A DNA stretch of 64,000 nucleotides, taken from positions 34,134 to 98,133 of the forward strand of contig NZ_FNUM01000010.1 in the NCBI RefSeq assembly GCF_900107995.1. The letters are read 5' to 3'. A model generated the notes under the pieces. The model saw nothing but the letters and a program-made list of their open reading frames with translations, ran no database searches and was not told the origin of the DNA. Every line of letters starts with the position of its first letter. Position 1 is the first letter of the stretch. Of this stretch, positions 18,698 to 27,095 are shown piece by piece. Source of the stretch: Alcanivorax sp. DSM 26293. GTDB lineage: Bacteria > Pseudomonadota > Gammaproteobacteria > Pseudomonadales > Alcanivoracaceae. A program made the position numbers and the translations under genes.

Positions 18698-19381
18698 TCA
18701 ACCGCCACCACAGAAACGGACCGAGTCCCCCAGCGGCACCCGCCCGACCCGGGTGCGGTTGGCTGCCACATCGGCGTTTTCGTAACCGAAACTGATGCCC
18801 AGCACGATGGCGGTGCTGTCAGGAATCCCCAGCAGCTCGCGCACATCGTCCGGATAGTAGCGCATGCTGCCCTGGGCACAGGCCCCCACCCCGTGAGCGG
18901 TCATGGCCAGCAGCAGGGATTGCACATACATGCCCACATCCAGCGCCACGGTAACGCCAAAATCCCGCTCCATGCCGATAAAGGCCACGTGGGGCGCATC
19001 GAACAGCTCGAAGTTGCGCAGCTCTGCACGACGGCGGCCCTCCCGGTCTTCCCGGGCAATGCCCATGTTGCCGTAGAGGGCCATGGCGCAATCGACCTGG
19101 CGTTCGCGATAGACACCCTGGAAACGCGGCAGACTTTCATAGTCCGGCGCAAAGGGAACCCCCCGGCTGACCTTGTCCACCAGACGCTCACGCAAGGCAT
19201 TGCGGGTCTCTCCACTGGCAACCCACACCTGCCAGGGCTGAATATTGCAGTTTGAGGGAGCATGCTGGGCCAGTGAGAAAATCGCCTCCAGCTCTGCTTG
19301 CGGTACCGGCTTGTCGAGAAAGCCGCGCACGGAGCGGCGCTCGGTCATAGCCTGATAAAGGGATAGGGAATCGGCGGTCAT
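18698..19381 (-). CDS. Nitroreductase-family protein
   Basis: This is a 227-residue FMN-dependent nitroreductase-like flavoprotein. The FMN-binding N-terminal RRSVRGFLDKPV, the APSNCNIQPWQVWV segment, and the C-terminal GISFGYENADVAANRTRVGR with GACAQGSM before it match the family. GAGGAG precedes the ATG by six bases. Members reduce nitro groups, quinones or enones with NAD(P)H; the substrate is unknown. The ABM-like gene follows on the same strand. Confidence 0.88.
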   Translation of the reverse strand: MTADSLSLYQAMTERRSVRGFLDKPVPQAELEAIFSLAQHAPSNCNIQPWQVWVASGETRNALRERLVDKVSRGVPFAPDYESLPRFQGVYRERQVDCAMALYGNMGIAREDREGRRRAELRNFELFDAPHVAFIGMERDFGVTVALDVGMYVQSLLLAMTAHGVGACAQGSMRYYPDDVRELLGIPDSTAIVLGISFGYENADVAANRTRVGRVPLGDSVRFCGGG

Positions 19382-19447
19382 GGGTAACTCCTCTAAATTA
19401 CCCACCAGTCTAACCAGCCAGAAAAAGAGGGACGATGACAGAAACGC

Positions 19448-19771
19448 TCAGGCCGCAGACGCCTCGCGCATGGCCTGACAAATCTGGTCGATCACCGGGG
19501 CAGCAAGCTCCATATGACCCTCACAATCAGCCACACCAAGGCCCTTTGCACAGGCCGGACAAAGCACATTGAACACCAATTCATCGCCTTTGATACGGGC
19601 CGGCAACACTGCCCAGTTTTCCCGGCGCGCCTGCTGGCCAATACGGTGGTAATACTCCAGATTGATTTCACCACCGGGCTCGAAATCGAAGGTGGCCGGG
19701 CAACGACTGCAATTGAGCCACATGTCGTACAGGGCCGCCGCGTCGTAGGGATCCGTGGGATCGAATGACAT
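19448..19771 (-). CDS. Hypothetical protein with two cysteine pairs
   Basis: This 107-residue protein is not recognised. It has CSRC (about residues 21-24) and CPAC (about 71-74), plus another Cys and His near the C-terminus, so metal binding is possible. The start MSFDPTDPYDAAALYDMWLN has a strong GAGGAGGT site before it, whereas the in-frame region upstream looks non-coding. The first half contains FEPGGEINLEYYHRIGQQARRENWAVLP. It lies between the nitroreductase and the TetR regulator on the same strand. Confidence 0.65.
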   Translation of the reverse strand: MSFDPTDPYDAAALYDMWLNCSRCPATFDFEPGGEINLEYYHRIGQQARRENWAVLPARIKGDELVFNVLCPACAKGLGVADCEGHMELAAPVIDQICQAMREASAA

Positions 19772-19900
19772 CGCCACCTCCTCTGGCAATTGAAGGAAAC
19801 CAATGCGCTTTTGTAGTGCAATTTTTGTCAAAAACCCACGAATTGCGTCACATTTGTCCGGTTTGCCGCTCAAACCCAAGAGGACAACGGCCAAAACAGC

Positions 19901-20533
19901 CTACAGTCGCACCCCTTGAGCCATCATTCGTCCACCCAGCGCCATCATTTCCAGCTGCAGACAGGCATGGTCCGCCAACACTTTTCGCGCGGCGACCGTG
20001 TTGTCGAGCATGGAAATCCCCGCGCCAAACATGATGGCAATGGCCGCTTCCGCCTCCTGTTCTGCGGGCACCGGATCGCGCCCCTGGGCCGCCACTGCCT
20101 GGCGCACATCCTCGGCCAGCTCGTCCACCAGCAGCTGCAGCTCCCGCTGGATACGCATCCGGTAGCGGTCATGGCTGCCCAGACGCTGTTGCACCAGCAG
20201 ACGGAAGTCATTTTCATAATCGTTCAGATAACGGACAAAGCGGCCCACCAGCTCTTTCACAGCCCGTGCCGGCCCGATTTCGATCATGCTGCGGCGCTCG
20301 TTTTCCATGGCGGAGCGCAGACGAAAGCAGCAGGAATCGATCAGCGCCAGCCCCAGCGCATCCATGTCCGGGAAATGGTTATACAGGGACGTGGCGGCCA
20401 GTCCGGATTCCCTGGCCACTTCCCGTAATCCCAGGCTATCCAGGCCGCGGCCACCGGCCATCAGGGTCCGTGCCGCTTCCAGAATGCGCTCCCGGGTTTG
20501 TCGCTTCTGCCGCTGTCGAGTTGTTTCAGCCAT
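19901..20533 (-). CDS. TetR-family regulator, FabR/DesT-like
   Basis: The 210-residue regulator has a TetR helix-turn-helix at about residues 15-60 (LGLREVARESGLAATSLYNHFPDMDALGLALID). This block closely follows E. coli FabR ([29 protein letters not shown]), the unsaturated-fatty-acid sensor, and the rest keeps the FabR layout (DYENDFRLLVQQRLG, MFGAGISMLDN). It is therefore likely to bind acyl-CoA or acyl-ACP. It is divergent from the fatty acyl reductase gene, with palindromes at 20543 and 20650, one only ten bases from its own start, suggesting autoregulation. Confidence 0.87.
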   Translation of the reverse strand: MAETTRQRQKRQTRERILEAARTLMAGGRGLDSLGLREVARESGLAATSLYNHFPDMDALGLALIDSCCFRLRSAMENERRSMIEIGPARAVKELVGRFVRYLNDYENDFRLLVQQRLGSHDRYRMRIQRELQLLVDELAEDVRQAVAAQGRDPVPAEQEAEAAIAIMFGAGISMLDNTVAARKVLADHACLQLEMMALGGRMMAQGVRL

Positions 20534-20542
20534 AACATTATC

Positions 20543-20558
20543 ACTAACGAGTGTTAGT
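20543..20558. promoter_or_regulatory. Palindromic operator next to the TetR gene
   Basis: ACTAAC-GAGT-GTTAGT is a perfect 6-bp inverted repeat 9 bp upstream of the regulator start codon. It resembles the DesT box type (AAC-N4-GTT core). Binding here would block translation-proximal transcription of the regulator gene. Confidence 0.6.
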
Positions 20559-20616
20559 TAAATAATCCCATGAATAACGCTCATCGCGCAACTACACCCT
20601 GGTTACATAATAATCT

Positions 20617-20646
20617 TTGACAAACAAGTGTTCGCTGAAAGAGAAT
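20617..20646 (+). promoter_or_regulatory. Putative sigma-70 promoter of the fatty acyl reductase gene
   Basis: A perfect TTGACA (20617-20622) and GAGAAT (20641-20646) are separated by 18 bp. The spacer contains AACAAGTGTTCGCTG, another FabR/DesT-like half-palindrome. Transcription would start near 20653, inside the next palindrome. Confidence 0.55.
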
Positions 20647-20649
20647 CCG

Positions 20650-20665
20650 CCTTACAGTTGTAAGG
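20650..20665. promoter_or_regulatory. FabR-like palindromic operator
   Basis: CCTTACA-GT-TGTAAGG is a perfect 16-bp palindrome at the predicted transcription start of the acyl reductase gene. Its TACA-NN-TGTA core equals that of the E. coli FabR box (GTACA-NN-TGTAC). Confidence 0.65.
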
Positions 20666-20768
20666 CAAGAAATTTGGCTCTTACCGATCTCACGGCGCAT
20701 CATCAACTAGCGCTACAACACAGACTGCCCGCTCACAGCGGGCAGCAGGGAAGCAAAAGGGGAAAGCA

Positions 20769-22775
20769 ATGAACTATTTCGTCACCGGTGCCACCGGCTT
20801 TATTGGTCGTTTTCTGGTTGGTCGTCTGCTCAAGCGAGAGGACAGCAGGGTATTTGCCCTGGTGCGCTCCGGCTCCGAATACAAGCTGGATGCCCTGCGT
20901 CGTCGCCTGGGCGTGGACGCCGACCGCCTGGTGGCCATCCAGGGCGATATCAACGAAAAACTGCTGGGCGTCAGCAAGCGGGATCAGGACGATCTGAACG
21001 GTCAGGTGGACCATTTCTTCCATCTGGCGGCCATCTATGACCTGACCGCCGACGAAAACACCCAGCGCTACACCAACATCGAGGGCACCCGCCAAACCCT
21101 GAAACTGGCAGAAAAACTGGAAGCAGGCTGCTTTCACCATGTCTCCTCCATTGCCGCTGCCGGTCTCTACAACGGGACCTTCACCGAAGACATGTTCGAG
21201 GAGGCCACTGGCCTGGACGACCCCTACCTGCTGACCAAGCATGAGTCTGAAGCCCTGGTTCGCCAGGAGAGCAAACTCCCCTGGCGCATCTACCGCCCCT
21301 CCATGGTGGTAGGCCATTCCGAAACCGGGGAAATGGACAAGATCGACGGCCCCTACTACATGTTCAAGCTGATCCAGAAGCTCAAGGACGTACTGCCCAA
21401 CTGGATGCCACTGATCGGCGTGGAAGGCGGCCACTTCAATGTGGTGCCGGTGGACTTTGTGGCGGATGCCCTGGATCACATCGCCCACCAGCCGGACCAT
21501 GATGGCCAGTGTTTTCACCTCACCGCGGACCGCAGCTACAACCTGGGCGAACTCATGGACATTATTGCCGGTGCCGCCCAGGCCCCGCGCTGGCCGGTAA
21601 AACTGGATAACAGTCTGTTTAACGCCGTCCCCGGCTTTGTGAAGAAAGGTGTCAGCGCCATGACGCCGAAGCTGATGGTCAATACGGTACTGGAGAATCT
21701 GGACATCCCGCCGTCAGCCCTGCAATTTCTCACCTTCCCCACCGAGTACGATAACCAGCGTGCCCGTGAAGCCCTGGCTGGCAGCAACATCGAGGTGCCG
21801 GATCTGGAAGGTTATATCCAGCAACTGTGGGACTTCTGGGAAAACCACCTGGACCCGGACCGCGGTGACCGCAAGGATGAACTGCAACCCCTGCCCACCC
21901 TGCCCGAACGGGTGGACGGCAAGGTCGTGATGGTAACCGGCGCCACCTCCGGCATCGGTAAGGCGACAGCATTGAAGCTGGCGCGGGCCGGAGCCACCGT
22001 GCTGGTGATCGCCCGTACCGCAGAAAAGCTGGAAGAGACCCTGCATGAAATCGATCAGCTGGGCGGCACCGCCCAGGCCTATAGCTGCGACGTGTCGGAC
22101 CTGAACAGTGTGGATGATCTGATTCAGCAGGTGATTGCCGACCACGGCCATGTGGATGTGCTGGTCAACAACGCCGGTCGCTCCATTCGCCGTTCAGTGG
22201 TGCATTCCTTTGATCGCTTCCACGATTATGAGCGCACCATGCAGCTCAACTATTTCGGCGCGCTGCGGCTGATCATGCAATTGATGCCGGGGATGATCGA
22301 GCGTGGCGGCGGCCACGTGATCAATATTTCCAGCATCGGGGTGCTGACCAATGCGCCTCGCTTCTCCGCCTATGTGGCCTCGAAAGCCGCACTGGATGCA
22401 TTCACGCGGTGTGCCTCCAGTGAGCTCGCTCACGAGGGCATTCGTTTTACCACCATCAACATGCCGCTGGTGCGTACCCCGATGATTGCGCCCACCAAGA
22501 TCTATAATCATGTGCCAACCATTAGCCCGGCCCAGGCAGCGGACATGATCTGCGATGCCATCGTGCGCCAACCCAAACGCATTGCCACCAATCTGGGCGT
22601 CATGGGTCAGGTGATGCACTTCCTGACGCCCAAGGTTACCGAGACCATCATGAACACCGGTTACAAGCTGTTCTCGGATTCCTCCGCGGCCCTGGGCGAC
22701 AAGGAAAGCTCGCCGAAGAAGATCCGCCGCGAACAGGCGGCTTTCTCCCGGTTGTTCAAGGGTATTCACTGGTAA
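20769..22775 (+). CDS. Bifunctional fatty acyl-CoA/ACP reductase (fatty alcohol-forming)
   Basis: The 668-residue protein joins two Rossmann reductase domains. The N-terminal one (1-365) is of the NAD-binding-4/male-sterility type, with TGATGFIG at 7-14 and YLLTK (Tyr153, Lys157). The C-terminal one (380-660) is a classical SDR with TGATSGIG at 390-397, SS at 521-522 and YVASK (Tyr535, Lys539). Size, layout and long identical stretches (GHSETGEMDK, VPVDFV, VNNAGRSIRRS, NISSIGVLTNAPRFSAY, NMPLV-TPMIAPTKIY) match the Marinobacter aquaeolei enzyme Maqu_2507, which reduces acyl-CoA to fatty alcohol in two NADPH steps for wax-ester synthesis. GGGGAAAGCA precedes the ATG. It is divergent from the FabR-like regulator. 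Confidence 0.93.
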   Translation: MNYFVTGATGFIGRFLVGRLLKREDSRVFALVRSGSEYKLDALRRRLGVDADRLVAIQGDINEKLLGVSKRDQDDLNGQVDHFFHLAAIYDLTADENTQRYTNIEGTRQTLKLAEKLEAGCFHHVSSIAAAGLYNGTFTEDMFEEATGLDDPYLLTKHESEALVRQESKLPWRIYRPSMVVGHSETGEMDKIDGPYYMFKLIQKLKDVLPNWMPLIGVEGGHFNVVPVDFVADALDHIAHQPDHDGQCFHLTADRSYNLGELMDIIAGAAQAPRWPVKLDNSLFNAVPGFVKKGVSAMTPKLMVNTVLENLDIPPSALQFLTFPTEYDNQRAREALAGSNIEVPDLEGYIQQLWDFWENHLDPDRGDRKDELQPLPTLPERVDGKVVMVTGATSGIGKATALKLARAGATVLVIARTAEKLEETLHEIDQLGGTAQAYSCDVSDLNSVDDLIQQVIADHGHVDVLVNNAGRSIRRSVVHSFDRFHDYERTMQLNYFGALRLIMQLMPGMIERGGGHVINISSIGVLTNAPRFSAYVASKAALDAFTRCASSELAHEGIRFTTINMPLVRTPMIAPTKIYNHVPTISPAQAADMICDAIVRQPKRIATNLGVMGQVMHFLTPKVTETIMNTGYKLFSDSSAALGDKESSPKKIRREQAAFSRLFKGIHW

Positions 22776-22825
22776 CAGGGGCAATTTCCCTGCCGCTGGC
22801 GGGCAGATTGCAGCACCAAAAGAAA

Positions 22826-22844
22826 GGCCCCGGAGACCGGGGCC
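22826..22844 (+). terminator. Hairpin after the acyl reductase gene
   Basis: GGCCCCGG and CCGGGGCC form a perfect 8-bp stem around AGA, 50 bp after the stop. There is no clear T-run on the plus strand, so its role as a terminator is inferred. Confidence 0.5.
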
Positions 22845-22927
22845 AAAGAGTTTCCGGAGACAACCGGAAGCATACGCAGCGGGATCATATCCCGCTGCTA
22901 TCCTCTCTCCTCTTGCCCTCCTCTGCC

Positions 22928-22941
22928 TTGATCGACATCAA
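22928..22941 (+). promoter_or_regulatory. ANR/FNR box
   Basis: TTGAT-CGAC-ATCAA is a perfect match to the FNR/ANR consensus TTGAT-N4-ATCAA. Its centre at 22934.5 would place an FNR-type start site (-41.5) at about 22976, 42 bases before the GMC oxidoreductase ATG. The -10 region is weak, as is common for activator-dependent promoters. Confidence 0.72.
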
Positions 22942-23017
22942 GGTTTTTGTCCCTGGCCGCAACGGCTAGCTGTCAGTGAAGACAAGCGCCACGCTCCGTG
23001 CGCACTACACTGAAGCC

Positions 23018-24976
23018 ATGGAACCTTTCACTCTTCGCCAAGACCCCACTGCCATCGCCCTCTGCCGTGCCTTGTTTCCGGCCGGAAAGCGCTTGCCGGC
23101 AGCAGATACCGATGCCCTGTTGAGCAGGATGGATGCGCAACTGGCCAACCAGACAGGCCTGCAACGCAGCCTGAAAGCCGGTTTGCTGTGGCTCGACAAT
23201 CGTCACCGTCTGGTGCGTGGCCGCGCCTTTCATCGTGCCAGGCCGACACAGCAACAGCGTTTTCTCGACAAATTGGCCACCACTCCGGTGTCCGGCAAGC
23301 TGCTGCGCCTGCTGGCCCTGCCCTTCAAGGCCGCCTATGTGCTGGATGAGCAGGTGGAACAGGCCACCGGCTGCCGACAACCCGTGCAACTGCCCGCCCA
23401 GGTCGAGACCTTCCGCTGGCAACAGCAGATCACCGCCGCCCGGGATTGCGACGAGGATATGACCCTGGAAGCAGACGTGGTGATTCTGGGCAGCGGCGCC
23501 GGCGGCGCGGCAGCAGCCTATGAACTGGCCTGTCGTGGCCTGGCCGTGGTGATCATCGAGGAAGGCCAATATTACGATCGCAGCCACTTCACCGGCAAAC
23601 TCACCGAGGTGATCCCCAAGCTCTATCGCAGCTGGGGAGCAACCGTGGCCACCGGCAACGCCATCATCCCGGTACCGGTGGGGTGCAATGTGGGCGGTAC
23701 CACGACCATCAATTCCGGCACCTGCATGCGCACGCCGCCGTCGGTGCTGCAGCGCTGGCGAGAGCAGGGACTGGGGGCCTTCACCGAACAGGCCATGGCT
23801 CCCTGGTTCGAGGGCGTGGAGCGCATGCTCAGTGTGCAGCAAGCCACCACAGAGACCGTCGGCCCCATCGGCGACCTTATCGACCGGGGCGCCGCCGCCA
23901 ACGGCTTCTTGCAGCGCCAGCCGCTGATGCGCAACGCCCAGGGCTGTGACGGCCAGGGGCTGTGTCAGTTTGGGTGTCCCACGGACGCCAAACAGTCCAC
24001 CAATGTGAGCTACATTCCGCGCGCACTGGAACGGGGGGCCTTCTTGTTCAGCGGTTTCCGGGCCGAGCGACTGCAGCGACAAGGCAACCGCATTACCGGC
24101 GTCATCGCCCGCGGGCAAAATGCTGACGGTCGCCCGATCACCCTGAGCCTGACCTGCCAGCAAACCATTGTTGCCATGGGCAGCCTGTTCACCCCCCTGT
24201 TCCTGCGACAACAGGGAGTTCGCAATCCTCATCTGGGTCGCCACCTGACGCTGCATCCGGCGGGCGTGGTCAATGCCCTGTTCCCGGACCGGGATCTTGC
24301 CAACAGCCGCAGCATCCCCCAGGGCTACGGTGTCTCAGACTGGGAAGAGCAGGGACTGATGTTCGAGGGTGGCACCATTCCCCTGGCCGGCCACAGTCTG
24401 CTCAATCCCCTGGTTGGCCAGGACTGGGTGCGCTTTACCGAAGACTATCCGCACACTGCCTATTTCGGCTTCATGATCCGCGACACCAGCGAGGGGCGGG
24501 TTCGTCGGGGCCCGCGCCGCGGGCTGCCGCTGATCCGCTACCACATGAACCGACAGGATTTTGCCCTGTTCAAACGCGGCATCCATGCCCTGGCCTGCTG
24601 GTATCTGGATGCCGGTGCCGAACAGGTGCTGATTCCCGGTCTGAATCGTATCGTTCGCATCCATAACCGCACCGAGCTGGAACGCTTTTTGCGCTCCCCG
24701 CTGAAACCCAAGGACTTCCTGATCAGCGCCTATCACCCCCTGGGCACGGCCCGCATTGCTGCTTCGCCCCGGGACGGGGTCTGTGACAGCCGTCATCGGG
24801 TGTTCGGCTACCCGGGCTTGTCTGTGATGGATGGCGCCAGCGTCCCCACCAGTTTGGGTGCCAACCCCCAGGTGACAATCATGGCCATGGCCAGCCGGGC
24901 CGCCAACATGATGGCCCGGGAACTGCTCAACGACACGGATTCCACCCATACACCACCACAAGGAGAATACGCATGA
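23018..24976 (+). CDS. GMC-family oxidoreductase, long-chain-alcohol-oxidase-like
   Basis: This 652-residue flavoprotein has an N-terminal helical extension (1-150), FAD-binding GSGAGGAAAAYEL near 158, VGCNVGGTTTINSGTCMRTP, a cysteine cluster (CDGQGLCQFGC), and the GMC C-terminal domain with the catalytic His573 in SAYHPLGTARIA and Asn616 in GANPQVTIMAM. The extension and cysteine pattern recall long-chain fatty alcohol oxidases rather than choline dehydrogenases. The ATG at 23018 was chosen because a GTG at 22976 coincides with the predicted FNR-type start site; neither start has a strong ribosome-binding site. Its stop overlaps the next start (ATGA). The alcohol substrate is inferred. Confidence 0.85.
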   Translation: MEPFTLRQDPTAIALCRALFPAGKRLPAADTDALLSRMDAQLANQTGLQRSLKAGLLWLDNRHRLVRGRAFHRARPTQQQRFLDKLATTPVSGKLLRLLALPFKAAYVLDEQVEQATGCRQPVQLPAQVETFRWQQQITAARDCDEDMTLEADVVILGSGAGGAAAAYELACRGLAVVIIEEGQYYDRSHFTGKLTEVIPKLYRSWGATVATGNAIIPVPVGCNVGGTTTINSGTCMRTPPSVLQRWREQGLGAFTEQAMAPWFEGVERMLSVQQATTETVGPIGDLIDRGAAANGFLQRQPLMRNAQGCDGQGLCQFGCPTDAKQSTNVSYIPRALERGAFLFSGFRAERLQRQGNRITGVIARGQNADGRPITLSLTCQQTIVAMGSLFTPLFLRQQGVRNPHLGRHLTLHPAGVVNALFPDRDLANSRSIPQGYGVSDWEEQGLMFEGGTIPLAGHSLLNPLVGQDWVRFTEDYPHTAYFGFMIRDTSEGRVRRGPRRGLPLIRYHMNRQDFALFKRGIHALACWYLDAGAEQVLIPGLNRIVRIHNRTELERFLRSPLKPKDFLISAYHPLGTARIAASPRDGVCDSRHRVFGYPGLSVMDGASVPTSLGANPQVTIMAMASRAANMMARELLNDTDSTHTPPQGEYA

Positions 24977-25434
24977 CTCTGGGCCTGTTACTCAAGGAAC
25001 GCATGAGCGGCTGGCTGCGACTGAACGATCCGGGCCACCAGCAACCCTTCGCCTTCCAGATCCGCGCCTTTACCACCCGTATCTTCAGCGTCAGCGCCCC
25101 CCGTTACTTTCGCGGCACCGTTACCCTGGACGGGCAGGACTTCCCCTGCGAAGGGGAACTGACCATTCATCTGAGCGGCCCCCATTACTGGCTCAATTTC
25201 AGCCACCCAACGCTGGGAATGCTGCGAGTGGAAGGCAAGAAACACTACGGTCGCAACGGCCTGCTCGCTTCCTTGATCACCTGCCCGATGACGGTCTACC
25301 GGAACCAGCAGGCCATTGGCCAGGCGGAAGTGGCCTATCGGGAAAGCATGCTGGCCTTTCCGTTCACCGCCTTGCGGCTGGTGGACGAACAACAGGCTTA
25401 CCAGCAAGATCATGGCGTCAGCTCCTCCCGTTGA
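24973..25434 (+). CDS. Hypothetical protein in the GMC operon
   Basis: This 153-residue protein is not recognised. No signal peptide or membrane helix is seen. It looks beta-rich (FRGTVTLDGQDFPCEGELTIHLSGPHYWLNFSHPTLGMLRVEGKKHY, then a basic turn and CPMTVYRNQQAIGQAEVAYRE), suggesting a small lipocalin-like or barrel fold. Its ATG overlaps the GMC stop by four bases, so it is translationally coupled and probably helps the oxidoreductase, for example by presenting a lipid substrate. That role is inference. Confidence 0.75.
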   Translation: MTLGLLLKERMSGWLRLNDPGHQQPFAFQIRAFTTRIFSVSAPRYFRGTVTLDGQDFPCEGELTIHLSGPHYWLNFSHPTLGMLRVEGKKHYGRNGLLASLITCPMTVYRNQQAIGQAEVAYRESMLAFPFTALRLVDEQQAYQQDHGVSSSR

Positions 25435-25457
25435 TCAGCCACCGCAAGGAGTACCCG

Positions 25458-26435
25458 ATGATTCCCTACTACGGCCTGCAGGCCCCTGCCGAGGGCGGCC
25501 ATTACGAATCCTGGTTTGTGCGCGCCAATCACCCGCACAAGCCCCAGGCCATCTGGATTCGCTACACCCTGTTCCGCGCCCGGGATCAGCACCCGGCCCT
25601 GGGGGAAGTGTGGGCGGTATAGAGTGATGGCAGCCGCCAGCGGACCCATGCCTTCAAGGAGGAGTTTCCTCTGCAAGAGTGCCGGTTCAGCACCTCACAG
25701 ATGCAGGTGGATGCCGGCAACAACCACCTGGCGCCAGGTGTTCTGCAGGGACAGCTGCAACAGGGCAGCGACCAATTGCGCTGGGATCTGCACTACGATG
25801 ACGGAGACGCACCGCTGCTGTTTCTGCCGGAGCGCTTCTACCAACGCTCTCTTCCCAAGGCCAAGTCCCTGGTCAGCCGCCCCCATATCCGCCTCAGCGG
25901 CACTCTGAGCCTGAATGGGGAAACCCTTGTGCTGGACCAGTGGCCCGGCAGTGAAAACCATAACTGGGGCAGCCAGCACACTGACCGCTATGCCTGGGGT
26001 CAGGTGGCGGGTTTCGATAATGCCCCGGACGCCTTTCTGGAATGTGCCACTGCCCAGGTAAAGCTGGGCCCATTGTACAGTCCGCAATTGTCCATTGCCG
26101 CCCTGCGACTGGATGGAGAAACCCTGCTTTTCAACAGTCTGTCACGGGCGGTGCGGGCCAACGCGCACTACCGCCCTTTCCAGTGGAGCCTGCACACCCG
26201 GAACGGCAATGCCGAATTGGCCATCAGCATGACGACGATAGCGGACCGGGTGGCTGCGCTCACCTACTACAACCCTCCTGGCGGCAACAAGATTTGCCTG
26301 AACAGCAAACTGGCCAGCGTCAACGTGACCTTGACCCGCCGCGGACGCCCGGAACGGGTGCTGCACAGTGCCCATGGCGGGGCGTTTGAAATTTTGACCG
26401 ACCGGTTGCCGGCGGGGATGACTCTGCAGATTTAG
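25458..26435 (+). pseudogene. CrtC/AttH (tocopherol-cyclase-like) gene interrupted by an amber codon
   Basis: The frame from ATG 25458 (AAGGAG six bases upstream) to TAG 26433 would encode 325 residues, but codon 55 is TAG (25620-25622). Reading continues in the same frame with sensible sequence on both sides (ALGEVWAV, stop, SDGSRQRTHAFKEEF), so a single base change, for instance from TAT/TAC or TGG, explains it. The body has NHNWGSQHTDRYAWGQVAGFD and KICLNSKLASVNVTL, resembling the carotenoid-hydratase CrtC/AttH and tocopherol-cyclase-like lipocalin superfamily. A translation restart downstream would give only the C-terminal 245 residues. Sequencing error is possible. Confidence 0.75.
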
Positions 26436-26476
26436 GACCGTGAGGACGACGCTGGCTTACAGGTACTTCATCAGGC

Positions 26477-26547
26477 GCGAGTGACGAAGTACGACTATCG
26501 AAAGGCAAACCCGTATTACTTTTCGCGACGCGTACCTCGTCACTCGC
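26477..26547 (-). repeat. Dispersed palindromic repeat, copy C
   Basis: GCGAGTGACGAAGTACG on the left pairs with CGTACCTCGTCACTCGC on the right in an imperfect palindrome of 71 bp. Read on the minus strand it aligns with copy B at 7506-7568 and copy A at 1314-1378. It lies between the broken CrtC-like gene and the MazG-like gene. Confidence 0.72.
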
Positions 26548-26600
26548 TGCCAGCCGGCAGGGTAGCACTGGCACTGCATCCGCCGACTCAACGTTGCGGT

Positions 26601-27095
26601 TCATCCCGCGTCGTTTTGCCCCTGCCGGGCCAAAACCGGCGCCAGCGCCGGCGGCGAATAGGCCGGCCCCTTGAGCACCTTGCCGCGCTCGTCTTTCACC
26701 GGTTTGCCATCCGCACCCAGCTTGCTCATATTGCTGCGATGCACTTCCTCGCAGGTGGCGTTCAGGTCGATGCCGAAGGTATGCCCGGCTCCATAGGTCA
26801 CGTAATTGATATCGGTGAGCGCATCGGCCACTTCCACCAGGTCCACGCGGAAACCACTCAGCGACGCCAGTTGTTCTCTGGCAGCCGCCAGGGTAGCGAG
26901 GAACGCCTGCTGGTCTGAATCCGGTTGCTGGCAGGTCGCCTCGGCCAGCTCGTGAAACTCTTCCAGCAGTAGAGCCAGACGCAAACGGATGGTGGCGTCA
27001 TCGGGCACCACCGGTTGCGACTCCACCGGCAGGGAAAAGGCGCGGTGAAACTCGCCCACCCGGTGGAAATTGCTGGTTTGTTCAGGCTTTGCCAT
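26601..27095 (-). CDS. MazG/HisE-like nucleotide pyrophosphohydrolase
   Basis: The 164-residue protein resembles the all-alpha NTP-pyrophosphatase superfamily (PRA-PH/MazG-like). It has the acidic helix LLEEFHELAEA and the second metal motif VDLVEVADALTDINYVTYG, followed by the characteristic C-terminal CEEVHRSNMSKLGADGKPVKDERGKVLKGPAYSPP. Such enzymes hydrolyse non-canonical or surplus nucleotides. GGAGGAAG precedes the ATG, which lies inside the end of the epoxide hydrolase gene (14-base overlap), so the two are translated from one mRNA. Confidence 0.87.
   Translation of the reverse strand: MAKPEQTSNFHRVGEFHRAFSLPVESQPVVPDDATIRLRLALLLEEFHELAEATCQQPDSDQQAFLATLAAAREQLASLSGFRVDLVEVADALTDINYVTYGAGHTFGIDLNATCEEVHRSNMSKLGADGKPVKDERGKVLKGPAYSPPALAPVLARQGQNDAG

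Noticed and set aside
25620..25622. Amber codon as pyrrolysine or selenocysteine
   Set aside because: Selenocysteine uses TGA; pyrrolysine genes are not expected in this lineage and none is seen. A point mutation is simpler.
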